From an uncultured Algibacter sp. (GTDB lineage: Bacteria; Bacteroidota; Bacteroidia; Flavobacteriales; Flavobacteriaceae), in assembly GCF_947495925.1 (NCBI RefSeq), contig NZ_CANMAU010000001.1:601523-665522 (forward strand): 64,000 nucleotides of DNA. Reading direction: 5' to 3'. The notes beneath the pieces were generated by a model, which saw nothing but the letters and a program-made list of their open reading frames with translations, was not told the origin of the DNA and did not search any database. The position numbers were made by a program, and so were the translations under genes. This document shows positions 17,263-25,926 of this stretch, piece by piece; position 1 is the first letter of the stretch; each line of letters opens with the position of its first letter.

Positions 17263-17787
17263 ATGGGTGTAATTGATATTGTTTTAGGGGCTTTAATTTT
17301 ATTTGGTCTCGTTCGCGGTTTTATGAAAGGGCTTTTTGTTGAGGTCGCTTCTTTAGTGGCTTTAATAGCTGGTGTTTATGGTGCCATACACTTTAGTAAT
17401 TTTGCCGCTGATTTTTTACAATCTAAGACAGAATGGAATGAAAAAACTATAAATATTGCGGCTTTTGCAATTACGTTTGTTGTGATCGTTTTAGCCATAG
17501 GATTAGCTGGAAAAGCATTAACTAAACTAGCAAATTTTGCAGCCTTAGGCATTTTAAATAAACTACTTGGTGCTCTATTTGGAGCATTAAAAACTGCTTT
17601 GATTTTAAGTGTGGTCTTGAATATCTTTAACAAAATGAACAAGACCATGGCCTTTGTTGATGAAGATATTATTGAAAATTCAATATTATATGCTCCTGTT
17701 AAAACATTAGTACCTTTAATTTTTCCAAATATTTTAGAGTACGAAAAAGAACCTGAAAGTCAAGACACCCTAAATAACAATGCTTGA
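17263..17787 (+). CDS. CvpA family membrane protein
   Basis: 174 aa with about four membrane segments (roughly 5-22, 28-48, 62-84, 98-120) and a short acidic cytoplasmic tail. The opening MGVIDIVLGALILFGLVRGFMKGLFVEVASL is the hallmark of the CvpA/colicin V production family, which in enterobacteria supports envelope homeostasis; the role in Bacteroidota is not known. Single gene; its terminator stem starts inside the last codons. Confidence 0.88.
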   Translation: MGVIDIVLGALILFGLVRGFMKGLFVEVASLVALIAGVYGAIHFSNFAADFLQSKTEWNEKTINIAAFAITFVVIVLAIGLAGKALTKLANFAALGILNKLLGALFGALKTALILSVVLNIFNKMNKTMAFVDEDIIENSILYAPVKTLVPLIFPNILEYEKEPESQDTLNNNA

Positions 17788-17821
17788 TTAAGATGCATGG
17801 TTAAAAAAGTGTCTTGACTTT
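17756..17821 (+). terminator. Long-loop terminator overlapping the 3' end of the CvpA gene
   Basis: A 13-bp perfect stem AAAGTCAAGACAC (17756-17768) / GTGTCTTGACTTT (17809-17821), with further T residues after it. The left arm lies in the coding region (codons for ESQDT) and the 40-nt loop contains the stop codon, so ribosomes finishing translation would open the stem. Confidence 0.65.
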
Positions 17822-17838
17822 TTTAAAAACTTTTTTAA

Positions 17839-18468
17839 TTACAGTAATTCTACCTTTCCTGTATGTAAATTGTAAACCCCACCAACAATTTTCACTTCTC
17901 CATTATCTTCCATCTCCCTCAATATTTGGCTCTTTTCTTTAATACGATCAATCGTAAGCTTTACATTATTCTCTACCGTTTTAGCCACAAACTCTTTATT
18001 TGAAGAATTTAATTCTCCATCAACCTCTTCTGCACTTTTCTTAACTGCTGGCAAAATATTGCTTAGCATGGCTGTAATATTACCCAATTCTACACCATCG
18101 CAAGCCGCTTTCACCGCCCCACAGCTTTCATGCCCTAAAACCAGTACCAACTTGCTTCCGGCAACTCCACAAGAATATTCTAGACTCCCTAAAATGTCAA
18201 TATTCTCAAAGTTTCCTGCAACACGAGCTACAAAAATATCTCCGATAGCTTGATCAAAAACAGTTTCTACAGGCACTCTAGAATCTATACAAGATAACAC
18301 AACGGCTTTTGGAAACTGACCTGCTGTTGTTTGATTAATTAGCGAAGCATTATCAACCGTTTGGCTGTTATTATTTACAAATCTATTATTACCTTCCATC
18401 AAGTCTTCTAAAACATTTGATGGTGTAAAAGCTGATTGAACTTCCTTTGTAATGGCGATATTTTTCAT
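17839..18468 (-). CDS. Beta-class carbonic anhydrase
   Basis: Interconverts CO2 and bicarbonate. 209 aa with the complete zinc site: Cys60, Asp62 and Arg64 in CIDSRVP, and His113 and Cys116 in GHESCGAVKAACDG. No signal peptide, so it is cytoplasmic. It is 15 bp downstream of a SulP transporter and probably co-transcribed with it; the pair fits bicarbonate uptake followed by conversion for carboxylases. This is family knowledge applied to context; transport specificity is not shown by sequence. Confidence 0.94.
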   Translation of the reverse strand: MKNIAITKEVQSAFTPSNVLEDLMEGNNRFVNNNSQTVDNASLINQTTAGQFPKAVVLSCIDSRVPVETVFDQAIGDIFVARVAGNFENIDILGSLEYSCGVAGSKLVLVLGHESCGAVKAACDGVELGNITAMLSNILPAVKKSAEEVDGELNSSNKEFVAKTVENNVKLTIDRIKEKSQILREMEDNGEVKIVGGVYNLHTGKVELL

Positions 18469-18483
18469 AATAATTATTATTAA

Positions 18484-20346
18484 TTAATATTTGTTTTCTA
18501 CGTTTTCTTTAACCCATTTCAAACACTCATTAAAGGTATTAAAAATATGGGTATCTGGAACAAAATCTGGAATGATATCGATTCGTTCCATCATATATCT
18601 TGGCTGTTTAAGAAGGTCTACAAACAAAACTTCAACACCATTTCTTTTTAAATCCTGCAGCATATCTTCCATAGCATACAAGCCCGATTGATCCATATAT
18701 TGCATACGTCCTAATCTTAGAATAACGATTTCGGCTGTTTTGGGTATTTGGGCATACAAATTCTGAAAATCACTTGTGGACCCAAAGAACAATGGTCCTT
18801 TAAGGTGTTTAATAAACACCTCTTCTTGTAAACTCGCAGGGAAATCACCTTCATCATCCCAAGCCTCTTCTTTAAGCGTTTTCACGTCAGAGCGCTCTGC
18901 TGTTAAATCACCTATTTTTTTCATAAACATTAAAGAGGCAATAACTAAACCTATTCCTACCGCATAAACCAAATTCCAAAATGTAGAAAGCACCATAACC
19001 ACTAACATAATAAGCACTTCCGAGCTTAACTTTAAAGGTCCTATTTTTATATCCTTTGGCAAGTTAGGTATGGCTTTTAAGCCTTTATAATCCATAACGC
19101 CAATACCTACAGTTATTAAAATCCCAGCAAGAACCGCAGCTGGAATTTTTGATGCAATTGGCCCTAGTCCCAATAATATAATCAACAACAAAATACCTGC
19201 TATCATACCAGATAGTTTTGTTTTACCTCCAGATGTAATATTCACAACGGTTCTTATCGTGGCACCCGCCCCAGGGATACCTCCAAAAATAGCGGCAACA
19301 CTGTTCCCAATTCCTTGACCCACTAATTCTTTATTGGGCTTATGCTTCGTTTTCGTCATATTATCAGCCACTACACTTGTTAAGAGTGAATCAATTGCTC
19401 CCAATAAAGCCAGAGTCAAAGCGGTGAAAATATATGGAGTGATACTCTTCAATTTAAAATCGGTAATAATATCTAAATTAGGCATAGGTATACCACTAGG
19501 AATTTCTTCAATGGGTCTATACTCTAGTCCAAAGCCCACCGATATTCCAGACATTACGATTAAAGCTACCAATGTACTTGGCACTGCCATTGTTATTTTT
19601 TTAAAACCATAAATAATGAATATGGTTCCTAAAGCTAAAATAAGTTCGAGCCAATTAATATTTCGCAATGCTCTGGGTATTGCTTTTATAGAACCTAATG
19701 CACCTGAAGCTTCTTTAGCCGCTAGTGTTTGCGACTCAGTAAGAATAGCTTCGTCTGATATTTCATGAGCCCGTTCAATAGTTTCTTCAAAATCTTCAAG
19801 GACAAGTATACCTTCACCAGCTTCTTCTATTAAAATATTTTCCAATATAACTTCTTCTGCTTGCGGTTTAAAAGTGTTTACAAATTCCATATCATCTTTA
19901 GGATAATATCCTAATGAAGGCAAAATTTGAGTTAACAAGATTATGACTCCTATAGCCGTCATAAATCCAGAAACCACAGGATAAGGAATATACCTTATGT
20001 ACTTTCCTAAACCTAAAACTCCTAACCCGATTTGCATTAAACCTGCTAAAAGGAACACAGTTAATATTGCAGGCAATGCTTTATTTACATCCCCATCATT
20101 AGCCGCAACTATCCCAGCTATAACAACCATACTTACGGCAGTCATAGGTGCTGTTGGACCAGATATTTGAGTATTTGTACCTCCAAAAAGTGCCGCAAAA
20201 AAACTTATAAAAATAGCACCATACAACCCCGCTGTTGGCCCTAATCCAGAAGATACCCCAAACGCTAAGGCCAGAGGCAAAGCAACAATTCCGGCGGTTA
20301 TACCTCCAAAAGCATCTCCCTTAATATTTGAAAACAAATTTTTCAT
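18484..20346 (-). CDS. SulP family anion (bicarbonate or sulfate) transporter with acidic insertion
   Basis: 620 aa; the SulP membrane domain (residues about 1-490, with the FGG..GP.AP..A and GQGIGNSVAAIFGGIPGAGATIRTV signatures) and a C-terminal STAS domain (about 500-615). Between membrane segments near residues 148-225 there is an unusual hydrophilic insertion rich in Glu/Asp (AEEVILENILIEEAGEG region), much longer than in the second SulP protein at 21301. It begins a two-gene unit with the carbonic anhydrase. Bicarbonate is the likely substrate by context; sulfate remains possible. Confidence 0.9.
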   Translation of the reverse strand: MKNLFSNIKGDAFGGITAGIVALPLALAFGVSSGLGPTAGLYGAIFISFFAALFGGTNTQISGPTAPMTAVSMVVIAGIVAANDGDVNKALPAILTVFLLAGLMQIGLGVLGLGKYIRYIPYPVVSGFMTAIGVIILLTQILPSLGYYPKDDMEFVNTFKPQAEEVILENILIEEAGEGILVLEDFEETIERAHEISDEAILTESQTLAAKEASGALGSIKAIPRALRNINWLELILALGTIFIIYGFKKITMAVPSTLVALIVMSGISVGFGLEYRPIEEIPSGIPMPNLDIITDFKLKSITPYIFTALTLALLGAIDSLLTSVVADNMTKTKHKPNKELVGQGIGNSVAAIFGGIPGAGATIRTVVNITSGGKTKLSGMIAGILLLIILLGLGPIASKIPAAVLAGILITVGIGVMDYKGLKAIPNLPKDIKIGPLKLSSEVLIMLVVMVLSTFWNLVYAVGIGLVIASLMFMKKIGDLTAERSDVKTLKEEAWDDEGDFPASLQEEVFIKHLKGPLFFGSTSDFQNLYAQIPKTAEIVILRLGRMQYMDQSGLYAMEDMLQDLKRNGVEVLFVDLLKQPRYMMERIDIIPDFVPDTHIFNTFNECLKWVKENVENKY

Positions 20347-20391
20347 TAACTCTTTCTAGATTTAAACCTCTAAGTTAACTTAAATAGGCAA

Positions 20392-20430
20392 AAAAAATAA
20401 GCTCATATCAAAAATATCAGCTTATTTTTT
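20392..20430 (-). terminator. Terminator between the two SulP units
   Basis: A 12-bp stem AAAAAATAAGCT / AGCTTATTTTTT with a 15-nt loop and a T run on the minus strand. It ends the sulP-usp unit (20477-22881) and separates it from the sulP-carbonic anhydrase unit. Confidence 0.75.
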
Positions 20431-20476
20431 ACTCCAAAAATCTTCTTTCTAAAACACGCTATCGTAACTCATATTT

Positions 20477-21289
20477 CTACAGTCCGGCAATAAGCAAAGA
20501 CACACCTAGTTTACCAACTACATCTCTTACATCATTCTTCATAAGTTTCACAGAGTCGTTAATCTGTTTAGTATCTCTTCCAACACATAGTAAATCAATA
20601 TTATTTTTTGTTAGATACTTTGACAAGTTCTCAATGGCGTTGCCTCCATCTTCAAAAACATAATCTATAGTCTTTAAATCACTAAAAGCGTCTTGATTCC
20701 TTTTGGCATGAAGTGACCCTTTACCAATTTTAAATGACTTTAAAGGTGGATTGATATTTTGAATTAATTGATCTTTAAATTCAATATCTAAAGGTTTTTC
20801 ATTCTCCTCAAAAACACCTAAGGATAATTTTTTGTTTGGCTCTAAGGCATTCTCCTCGGCTGCAATAAAAACAGGTCCCTTATGATGCTTAAGAATAAAC
20901 TGAGTCATATTATCACCTCCAAAATTCAGGATTTTATGTTTTCGTTTACCCAAAACAATAACATCTGGATTAATCTCCTCAATACGATGTGTTATTTCGT
21001 TTTTTACATTTCCAATTGAAGACTTATATTTTATTTTTAAACTATACTCCTCTGAAATTGAACTTAATAAGGTTTTTATTTTTTTTTCAGAAGCAGTAAA
21101 CTCGCTGTTAATAGTTCTTATAGCGGAAAATTGATTGTCTTGTTTAATAACATCTGTTGGCTTCTGTACATGAAAAAATTCTATCACACCATCAATCATT
21201 TTAGCCAAACTCACCGTGCTCTTTAAAATCGATTTAGTTGAGCCCTTCAAATCAGATAACACTAAAATTTTATATTGGTCTTTTTTCAT
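20477..21289 (-). CDS. Universal stress protein family protein
   Basis: 270 aa, two tandem Usp-like halves. The first begins YKILVLSDLKGSTKSILKSTVSLAKMI and contains PDVIVLGKRKHKILNFGGDNMTQFILKHHKGPVFIA (about 110-145), the Usp core that contacts nucleotide in ATP-binding members; the usual G-x2-G-x9-G-S/T motif is altered, so ATP binding is doubtful. The second half is more diverged. It lies 11 bp after the upstream SulP gene, so it may regulate that transporter; this is inference from position. Confidence 0.82.
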   Translation of the reverse strand: MKKDQYKILVLSDLKGSTKSILKSTVSLAKMIDGVIEFFHVQKPTDVIKQDNQFSAIRTINSEFTASEKKIKTLLSSISEEYSLKIKYKSSIGNVKNEITHRIEEINPDVIVLGKRKHKILNFGGDNMTQFILKHHKGPVFIAAEENALEPNKKLSLGVFEENEKPLDIEFKDQLIQNINPPLKSFKIGKGSLHAKRNQDAFSDLKTIDYVFEDGGNAIENLSKYLTKNNIDLLCVGRDTKQINDSVKLMKNDVRDVVGKLGVSLLIAGL

Positions 21290-21300
21290 AACTGGTGATT

Positions 21301-22881
21301 TTAAGCCGTTTTAGGTCTTAGCTTGAAAAAATCAATAAAACTCTCTGGATTTTCAACAGTACCACGCTCCGAAATCAATTGAATATCAATATTCCTTTCT
21401 GTTGCCTTAAATGCAAAATCCTCTAAAATTTCAATAATGTCATTATCCAGGTACCTCGTTTTGGTTACATCTAATTCCAAATAGGTATCTCTAGGTAAAC
21501 TATCTAACTCTTTAAGGATTGCCCCCTTATTAAAAAAGGTTACTTCTTCCGCAAGTGTCATTTTTATTCTATGCTTACCATTACTTTTATCCTCGATATG
21601 CAAGAAATGCGAATTCTGAAAGCTTTTTATTAAAATGACCACTATACCTACACCTAGTCCAAGACCAATTCCCCATAGTAAGTCTACAAATACAATTCCT
21701 AATATAGTAGCTGTAAAGGGCACCCATTGCTTCCAACCTAAACTAAACATTTGCTTAAAAGTTGAGGGTTTGGCTAGCTTATATCCTACAAGAAGAAGTA
21801 TAGCCGCCAATACAGAAAGAGGAATCATATTTAATAATGTAGGAATCACTATAACCGATATAAGCAAGAAAAAACCATGAATAATCGCTGACATTTTTGA
21901 CACGCCACCAGACTGAATATTAGCCGAACTTCTAACAATTACCTGAGTTATTGGCAGTCCTCCAATCAATCCTGAAATAATATTTCCGGTACCCTGAGCT
22001 AACAATTCACGATTTGTAGGTGTCACATTTTTATGAGGATCTAATTTATCTGTTGCTTCAACGCACAATAAGGTTTCTAAACTTGCCACCAGTGCAATTG
22101 TGAATGCAACAACCCAAATATCAGGATTAGTAATGGCACTAAAATTAGGAAAGCTAAACTGAGCGAAAAACGAGGCACTATCTTCGGGCACTGGCACACT
22201 TACCAAGTGCGTTTTCGCGATACTCAAAGTTTCATTTGATTGGGTTAAAATATAAAAAACAATACCCACAACCACGACAACCAGCGGACCTTGAATCAAC
22301 TGAAATATCTTTGCCTTTTTTGAAAGCACCTTTTCCCAAAGAATTAAAATAGCCAGTCCAACTATTCCTATTATTGCGGAACCAGGGGTTATAAATTTTA
22401 AAGTTCTAAACAAATCTGAAAACGTGTTTTCTCCATCTACCTGAAAAAAGGCAAAATCGCCTTCGGGATCGGCATCATAACCAAAAAAATGAGGTATTTG
22501 CTTTAAGATAATTATGATCCCTATTCCAGTAAGCATCCCTTTGATAACAGAAGACGGGAAATAATACCCGATAATTCCAGCTCTCAATACTCCAAATAGT
22601 AATTGAATTACTCCTCCTAAAACTACAGCTACCAAAAAATTTTGGTAGCCTCCTAAAGCCCCAATAGCAGTCAAAACAATAGCTGCCAAACCAGCAGCTG
22701 GCCCACTAACACCAATATTGGAACCACTTAATGCGCCTACCACTATACCACCAACAATACCAGCAATTAACCCCGAAAACAGAGGAGCGCCACTAGCTAA
22801 TGCAATCCCCAAACACAATGGCAAAGCCACAAAAAATACAACAATACTAGCTGGTAAATCTTTTTTAATCGTTTTAAACAT
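21301..22881 (-). CDS. SulP family anion transporter (second paralogue)
   Basis: 526 aa: about 11-12 membrane segments, the SulP signatures (NIGVSGPAAGLAAIVL near 58; ELLAQGTGNIISGLIGGLPITQVIVRSSANIQSGG near 290) and a short C-terminal STAS domain (about 435-526, with LELDVTKTRYLDNDIIEILEDF). It resembles BicA-like bicarbonate carriers in size and domain order. First gene of a unit with the universal stress protein. A perfect 28-bp palindrome lies 17 bp before its start codon, a probable control site. Confidence 0.9.
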   Translation of the reverse strand: MFKTIKKDLPASIVVFFVALPLCLGIALASGAPLFSGLIAGIVGGIVVGALSGSNIGVSGPAAGLAAIVLTAIGALGGYQNFLVAVVLGGVIQLLFGVLRAGIIGYYFPSSVIKGMLTGIGIIIILKQIPHFFGYDADPEGDFAFFQVDGENTFSDLFRTLKFITPGSAIIGIVGLAILILWEKVLSKKAKIFQLIQGPLVVVVVGIVFYILTQSNETLSIAKTHLVSVPVPEDSASFFAQFSFPNFSAITNPDIWVVAFTIALVASLETLLCVEATDKLDPHKNVTPTNRELLAQGTGNIISGLIGGLPITQVIVRSSANIQSGGVSKMSAIIHGFFLLISVIVIPTLLNMIPLSVLAAILLLVGYKLAKPSTFKQMFSLGWKQWVPFTATILGIVFVDLLWGIGLGLGVGIVVILIKSFQNSHFLHIEDKSNGKHRIKMTLAEEVTFFNKGAILKELDSLPRDTYLELDVTKTRYLDNDIIEILEDFAFKATERNIDIQLISERGTVENPESFIDFFKLRPKTA

Positions 22882-22897
22882 ATTATAATAAATTATT

Positions 22898-22925
22898 CTT
22901 TTGAAATACTTAAGTATTTCAAAAG
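22898..22925. promoter_or_regulatory. Perfect 28-bp palindrome upstream of sulP (putative operator)
   Basis: The arms CTTTTGAAATACTT and AAGTATTTCAAAAG are exact reverse complements with no spacer, centred 30 bp upstream of the sulP start at 22881. No T run follows in either direction, so a terminator is unlikely. Dyad symmetry of this length at this position suggests a binding site for a dimeric or tetrameric regulator. Confidence 0.6.
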
Positions 22926-22986
22926 TTGTTAAAAATTAAGCCTCAGACCGTTTGTTTCCTTTAAGCAGTCCTGATAATCTAAAAAA

Positions 22987-23289
22987 TTATACTATGAATA
23001 ATTCTGGTGGCGGGGAAATAAGATTTAAATGTGGTTTAGGGTACTTCTTGAAAAAGTAAACCAAATTATTTTCAGTTTCATTTAGGTCAAGATCTGATAA
23101 TGCTTTGGAAAAATCAAAAAGCAATAGCTCTTTATCTTTATTTTTTTCATGACTTTTTTCTTCCTCTTCAGTAGAAGAATAAAACATAGATACATCAACA
23201 GAATCATCAATAATCATTATAACCGTTGGCGCTATAACAAATAGCATGAACAGTGCTGATAATGATATTGAAATAACTTGTTTTGTCAC
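22987..23289 (-). CDS. Small single-pass membrane protein, 100 aa
   Basis: 100 aa from a GTG start: one N-terminal membrane segment (about 5-27), then a charged region (EEEEKSHEKNKDKE) and the tail YPKPHLNLISPPPELFIV. I recognise no function. It follows batE by 48 bp on the same strand and may be the last gene of the Bat unit, or may belong with the SulP genes beyond it. No ATG exists nearby in frame except at codon 15, which would remove much of the membrane segment; so GTG is preferred. Confidence 0.65.
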   Translation of the reverse strand: MTKQVISISLSALFMLFVIAPTVIMIIDDSVDVSMFYSSTEEEEKSHEKNKDKELLLFDFSKALSDLDLNETENNLVYFFKKYPKPHLNLISPPPELFIV

Positions 23290-23337
23290 AAAAAAATGGT
23301 TTAAGAATATAAATATAGAGTTTTTGTTCAGTTTTTG

Positions 23338-24096
23338 CTAAAAGTTATTTAACAATTTAATGTCTTCAGAAGCCACCCATCCTATTTTACCATCAGCCAA
23401 TTTAATTTTTTGCCAATTATTATAGGTCTCTAGTACCTGTACTTTTGTTCCTTCATGAAGTCTAAACGCCTCCTCTCCATTTGGATTAGGTGTGTTCCTA
23501 ACTTTGCTTTCCTGAATAAAAATAATGGCAGGGTTGTTTTTATTATCTAAGTTATATTTATGAAAAGCAAAAGCCAGAGTTACACAAACCAATAATAAGG
23601 TAGCCAAACTGCCAATAAAAGTAAGACGCTTTCTAAGTGTAGTATATGAAAAGTAATAGATTAAAAACAATATCACAAAACAAAACACCAAAACTACAGA
23701 TACTATAGCCCAAGAATCGAAGGACAGCTCATTTGCGACAGTCTTCAATACTTTTGCAAGTCCAGCCTCTGGGATCACATCTATAACATCAATAGTCATA
23801 TTTCTGGCAAAAGCTAGATTATGTTTGATGTCCGCATCATTAGGTTCTAGAATTAAGGCTTTCTCGTAAAAATATATACTTGGGGCTATATTATTTAACT
23901 TATAATTCGCATTACCCAAATTAAAATATACCTCTGCAGAGTGTTGCCCACTTTCAAGAATTGCCTGGTAATTATCGATAGCCTCGGCGTATTTACCATC
24001 ATTATAAAAGGCATTGGCTTTCTCAAATAAATCTTGAATTTGAGCATATCCGCCAATTGTAAACAAAAACGATATGATGTATAAAATATGTTTCAT
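23338..24096 (-). CDS. batE: BatE: TPR and SH3-domain protein
   Basis: 252 aa from the ATG at 24096 (the frame stays open a little further upstream to a TTG, but the ATG gives a clean signal peptide ending GGYAQ and a 1-bp gap after batD). TPR repeats (about 20-95) are followed by two membrane segments (about 125-147 and 155-175) and a C-terminal bacterial SH3 domain (about 190-250, VRNTPNPNGEEAFRLHEGTKVQVLETYNNWQKIKLADGKIGWV). This is the standard BatE layout; Bat proteins support aerotolerance in Bacteroides and a membrane/periplasmic complex in other bacteria. Confidence 0.88.
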   Translation of the reverse strand: MKHILYIISFLFTIGGYAQIQDLFEKANAFYNDGKYAEAIDNYQAILESGQHSAEVYFNLGNANYKLNNIAPSIYFYEKALILEPNDADIKHNLAFARNMTIDVIDVIPEAGLAKVLKTVANELSFDSWAIVSVVLVFCFVILFLIYYFSYTTLRKRLTFIGSLATLLLVCVTLAFAFHKYNLDNKNNPAIIFIQESKVRNTPNPNGEEAFRLHEGTKVQVLETYNNWQKIKLADGKIGWVASEDIKLLNNF

Positions 24097-24097
24097 T

Positions 24098-25876
24098 TTA
24101 ACGTGCTTGTTTATCAATTAAAGAAATAGTTTTACTAGCTTTTTCATAATCTGCTTGCATAGTCACGATATCTATAGGCGTATAACGTGCTAACTCACAA
24201 TTTTCTAATATACCATTGAAGTCCTTAATTACTTCACCTTCCACATTTCTCTCAAGAAGTAATTCTGTGATTTTATCTTTACTTAATTCATTAGTTTCAA
24301 TATGCAATTTCGCTTTTAAATAGTTATGCAAAGCCTTTTCTAAGGCAATGTAAAACTCCTCTTTTTTTCCTAAAGATTTTTTCGCACCTTTTAAATATTT
24401 TCTCGCCAATTTATCGGCTTTTCTAATTCTATTTCCATATACATCAGCATCTCGAACCTCTTTCTTTTTGCGGATTACAATTGCTAAAGGAATTGCTAAA
24501 AACGGAAGTAATAATAAACTCCAAAATGATTGTGTTTTAAAGAAATGACTTTGTTTAACCTCTGTAAAACTGGATTTAGTTTTTATAAATGCAAACAGAT
24601 CGCTATTAAGCACTACAGCTTGTTTATTTCCACCTGAAATAGTATTGTTTTCATTAGTTCCAGCAACGCTTGAAGGACCATTTAAAACATTAATTACAAT
24701 CTCATCTGAAGACAATCTCTTGTAAGATTCTGTTTTTAAATCAAAATATGAAAATGAAATACTTGGTATAGGGTATTTACCTTTAAACTGAGGTACTACG
24801 GTATAACTATCTGATATACTTCCTTGCATTCCTGCAAGATTTGTTTTCACTTTCTCGTTATGTTCAGGTTCATAAACCTCTAGAGAGCTTGGTAAAGATA
24901 TTTTAGGTAATTTAAATAGTTTCAAGTTTCCATTACCTTTTACAGCAACCTTCAATTGTAAAGATTCTGTTGCGTCTAATTCTGTTTTGGAAGCATCAAC
25001 ATTAAAAGTAAAGTTTCCAACTGCTCCTGTAAAATCTAGTGGTTTTCCAACTTCGGGAAGTGGTTTTACATTAATAGTTTTTCTCCCAGCAGAAACTGTC
25101 TTATTCGCTCTACTCATTAAAACACTACCAAAAATATCCCGTCTATTTGTAGGTACCCTTAATGAAATATCTAAACTTAATGGCTCAATATCTAGTCTAC
25201 CTGTTTTTTGCGGATATAATACCGCCTTTTTATATACTACGTAACGGTAATCCTCACCATTATATGTTCCACTTTGAATTTTTTGATTTTGAGTATCAAT
25301 ATTTTGACTCCAAAAATCATTAAACCTTGGAGTATCAATTTCGTTTACGTTATCAACTGCTATTTTATGAGAGATATATAATTTATAAACCACAGTAATG
25401 GCCTCATTTAAATAGGGCTTAGTATCTGAAACCTCAGCTACTAAATGGATATTTTGAGATGCCAAGTAATTGGGGTCATTGGGGTCTTTTGGAATTTCGA
25501 CAGCCGCGGTAACCTCAATTCTTATCGGTGTTGTTTTATACACATTATCATCTATCTCTATTTTCGCTTGTGCTATATTAAAAACCCCTCGTTTTTTTGG
25601 AGCAAGCCAATAGCTATACGTTTTCTTATAAGATCTAACACCATTAATCCATGAGTTACTTACTGATTGGTTTGGGCCACCCAAAACCGTAAACATAGAA
25701 AAATCTGGTGGTGTAAAATGATCGCCATCCTGATTCATCACAAAATCAATACGTAAGCGCTCGTTAATCCCTAACTTTTGCTTACTTACTTTCGCAACAA
25801 ATTCGACCTCTTGTGCGAATGAAGCACTTATAAAAAGTATAAATAGTAATGCTGATATGTGTTTAAAAAACTTCAT
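24098..25876 (-). CDS. batD: BatD-like oxygen-tolerance membrane protein
   Basis: 592 aa. Signal peptide (about 1-21, ending SFAQ), a long periplasmic part made of immunoglobulin-like beta domains (about 22-440), one membrane segment (about 448-468) and a cytoplasmic helical tail (about 475-592). This is the BatD family layout. It lies between batC (50-bp gap) and batE (1-bp gap). The family probably holds the VWA proteins BatA/BatB in the membrane; the exact activity is not established. Confidence 0.9.
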   Translation of the reverse strand: MKFFKHISALLFILFISASFAQEVEFVAKVSKQKLGINERLRIDFVMNQDGDHFTPPDFSMFTVLGGPNQSVSNSWINGVRSYKKTYSYWLAPKKRGVFNIAQAKIEIDDNVYKTTPIRIEVTAAVEIPKDPNDPNYLASQNIHLVAEVSDTKPYLNEAITVVYKLYISHKIAVDNVNEIDTPRFNDFWSQNIDTQNQKIQSGTYNGEDYRYVVYKKAVLYPQKTGRLDIEPLSLDISLRVPTNRRDIFGSVLMSRANKTVSAGRKTINVKPLPEVGKPLDFTGAVGNFTFNVDASKTELDATESLQLKVAVKGNGNLKLFKLPKISLPSSLEVYEPEHNEKVKTNLAGMQGSISDSYTVVPQFKGKYPIPSISFSYFDLKTESYKRLSSDEIVINVLNGPSSVAGTNENNTISGGNKQAVVLNSDLFAFIKTKSSFTEVKQSHFFKTQSFWSLLLLPFLAIPLAIVIRKKKEVRDADVYGNRIRKADKLARKYLKGAKKSLGKKEEFYIALEKALHNYLKAKLHIETNELSKDKITELLLERNVEGEVIKDFNGILENCELARYTPIDIVTMQADYEKASKTISLIDKQAR

Positions 25877-25926
25877 TTGTAATTAGCGAGATCTCCTTAT
25901 TTGAAGAAACAACAAAACTATAAAAT

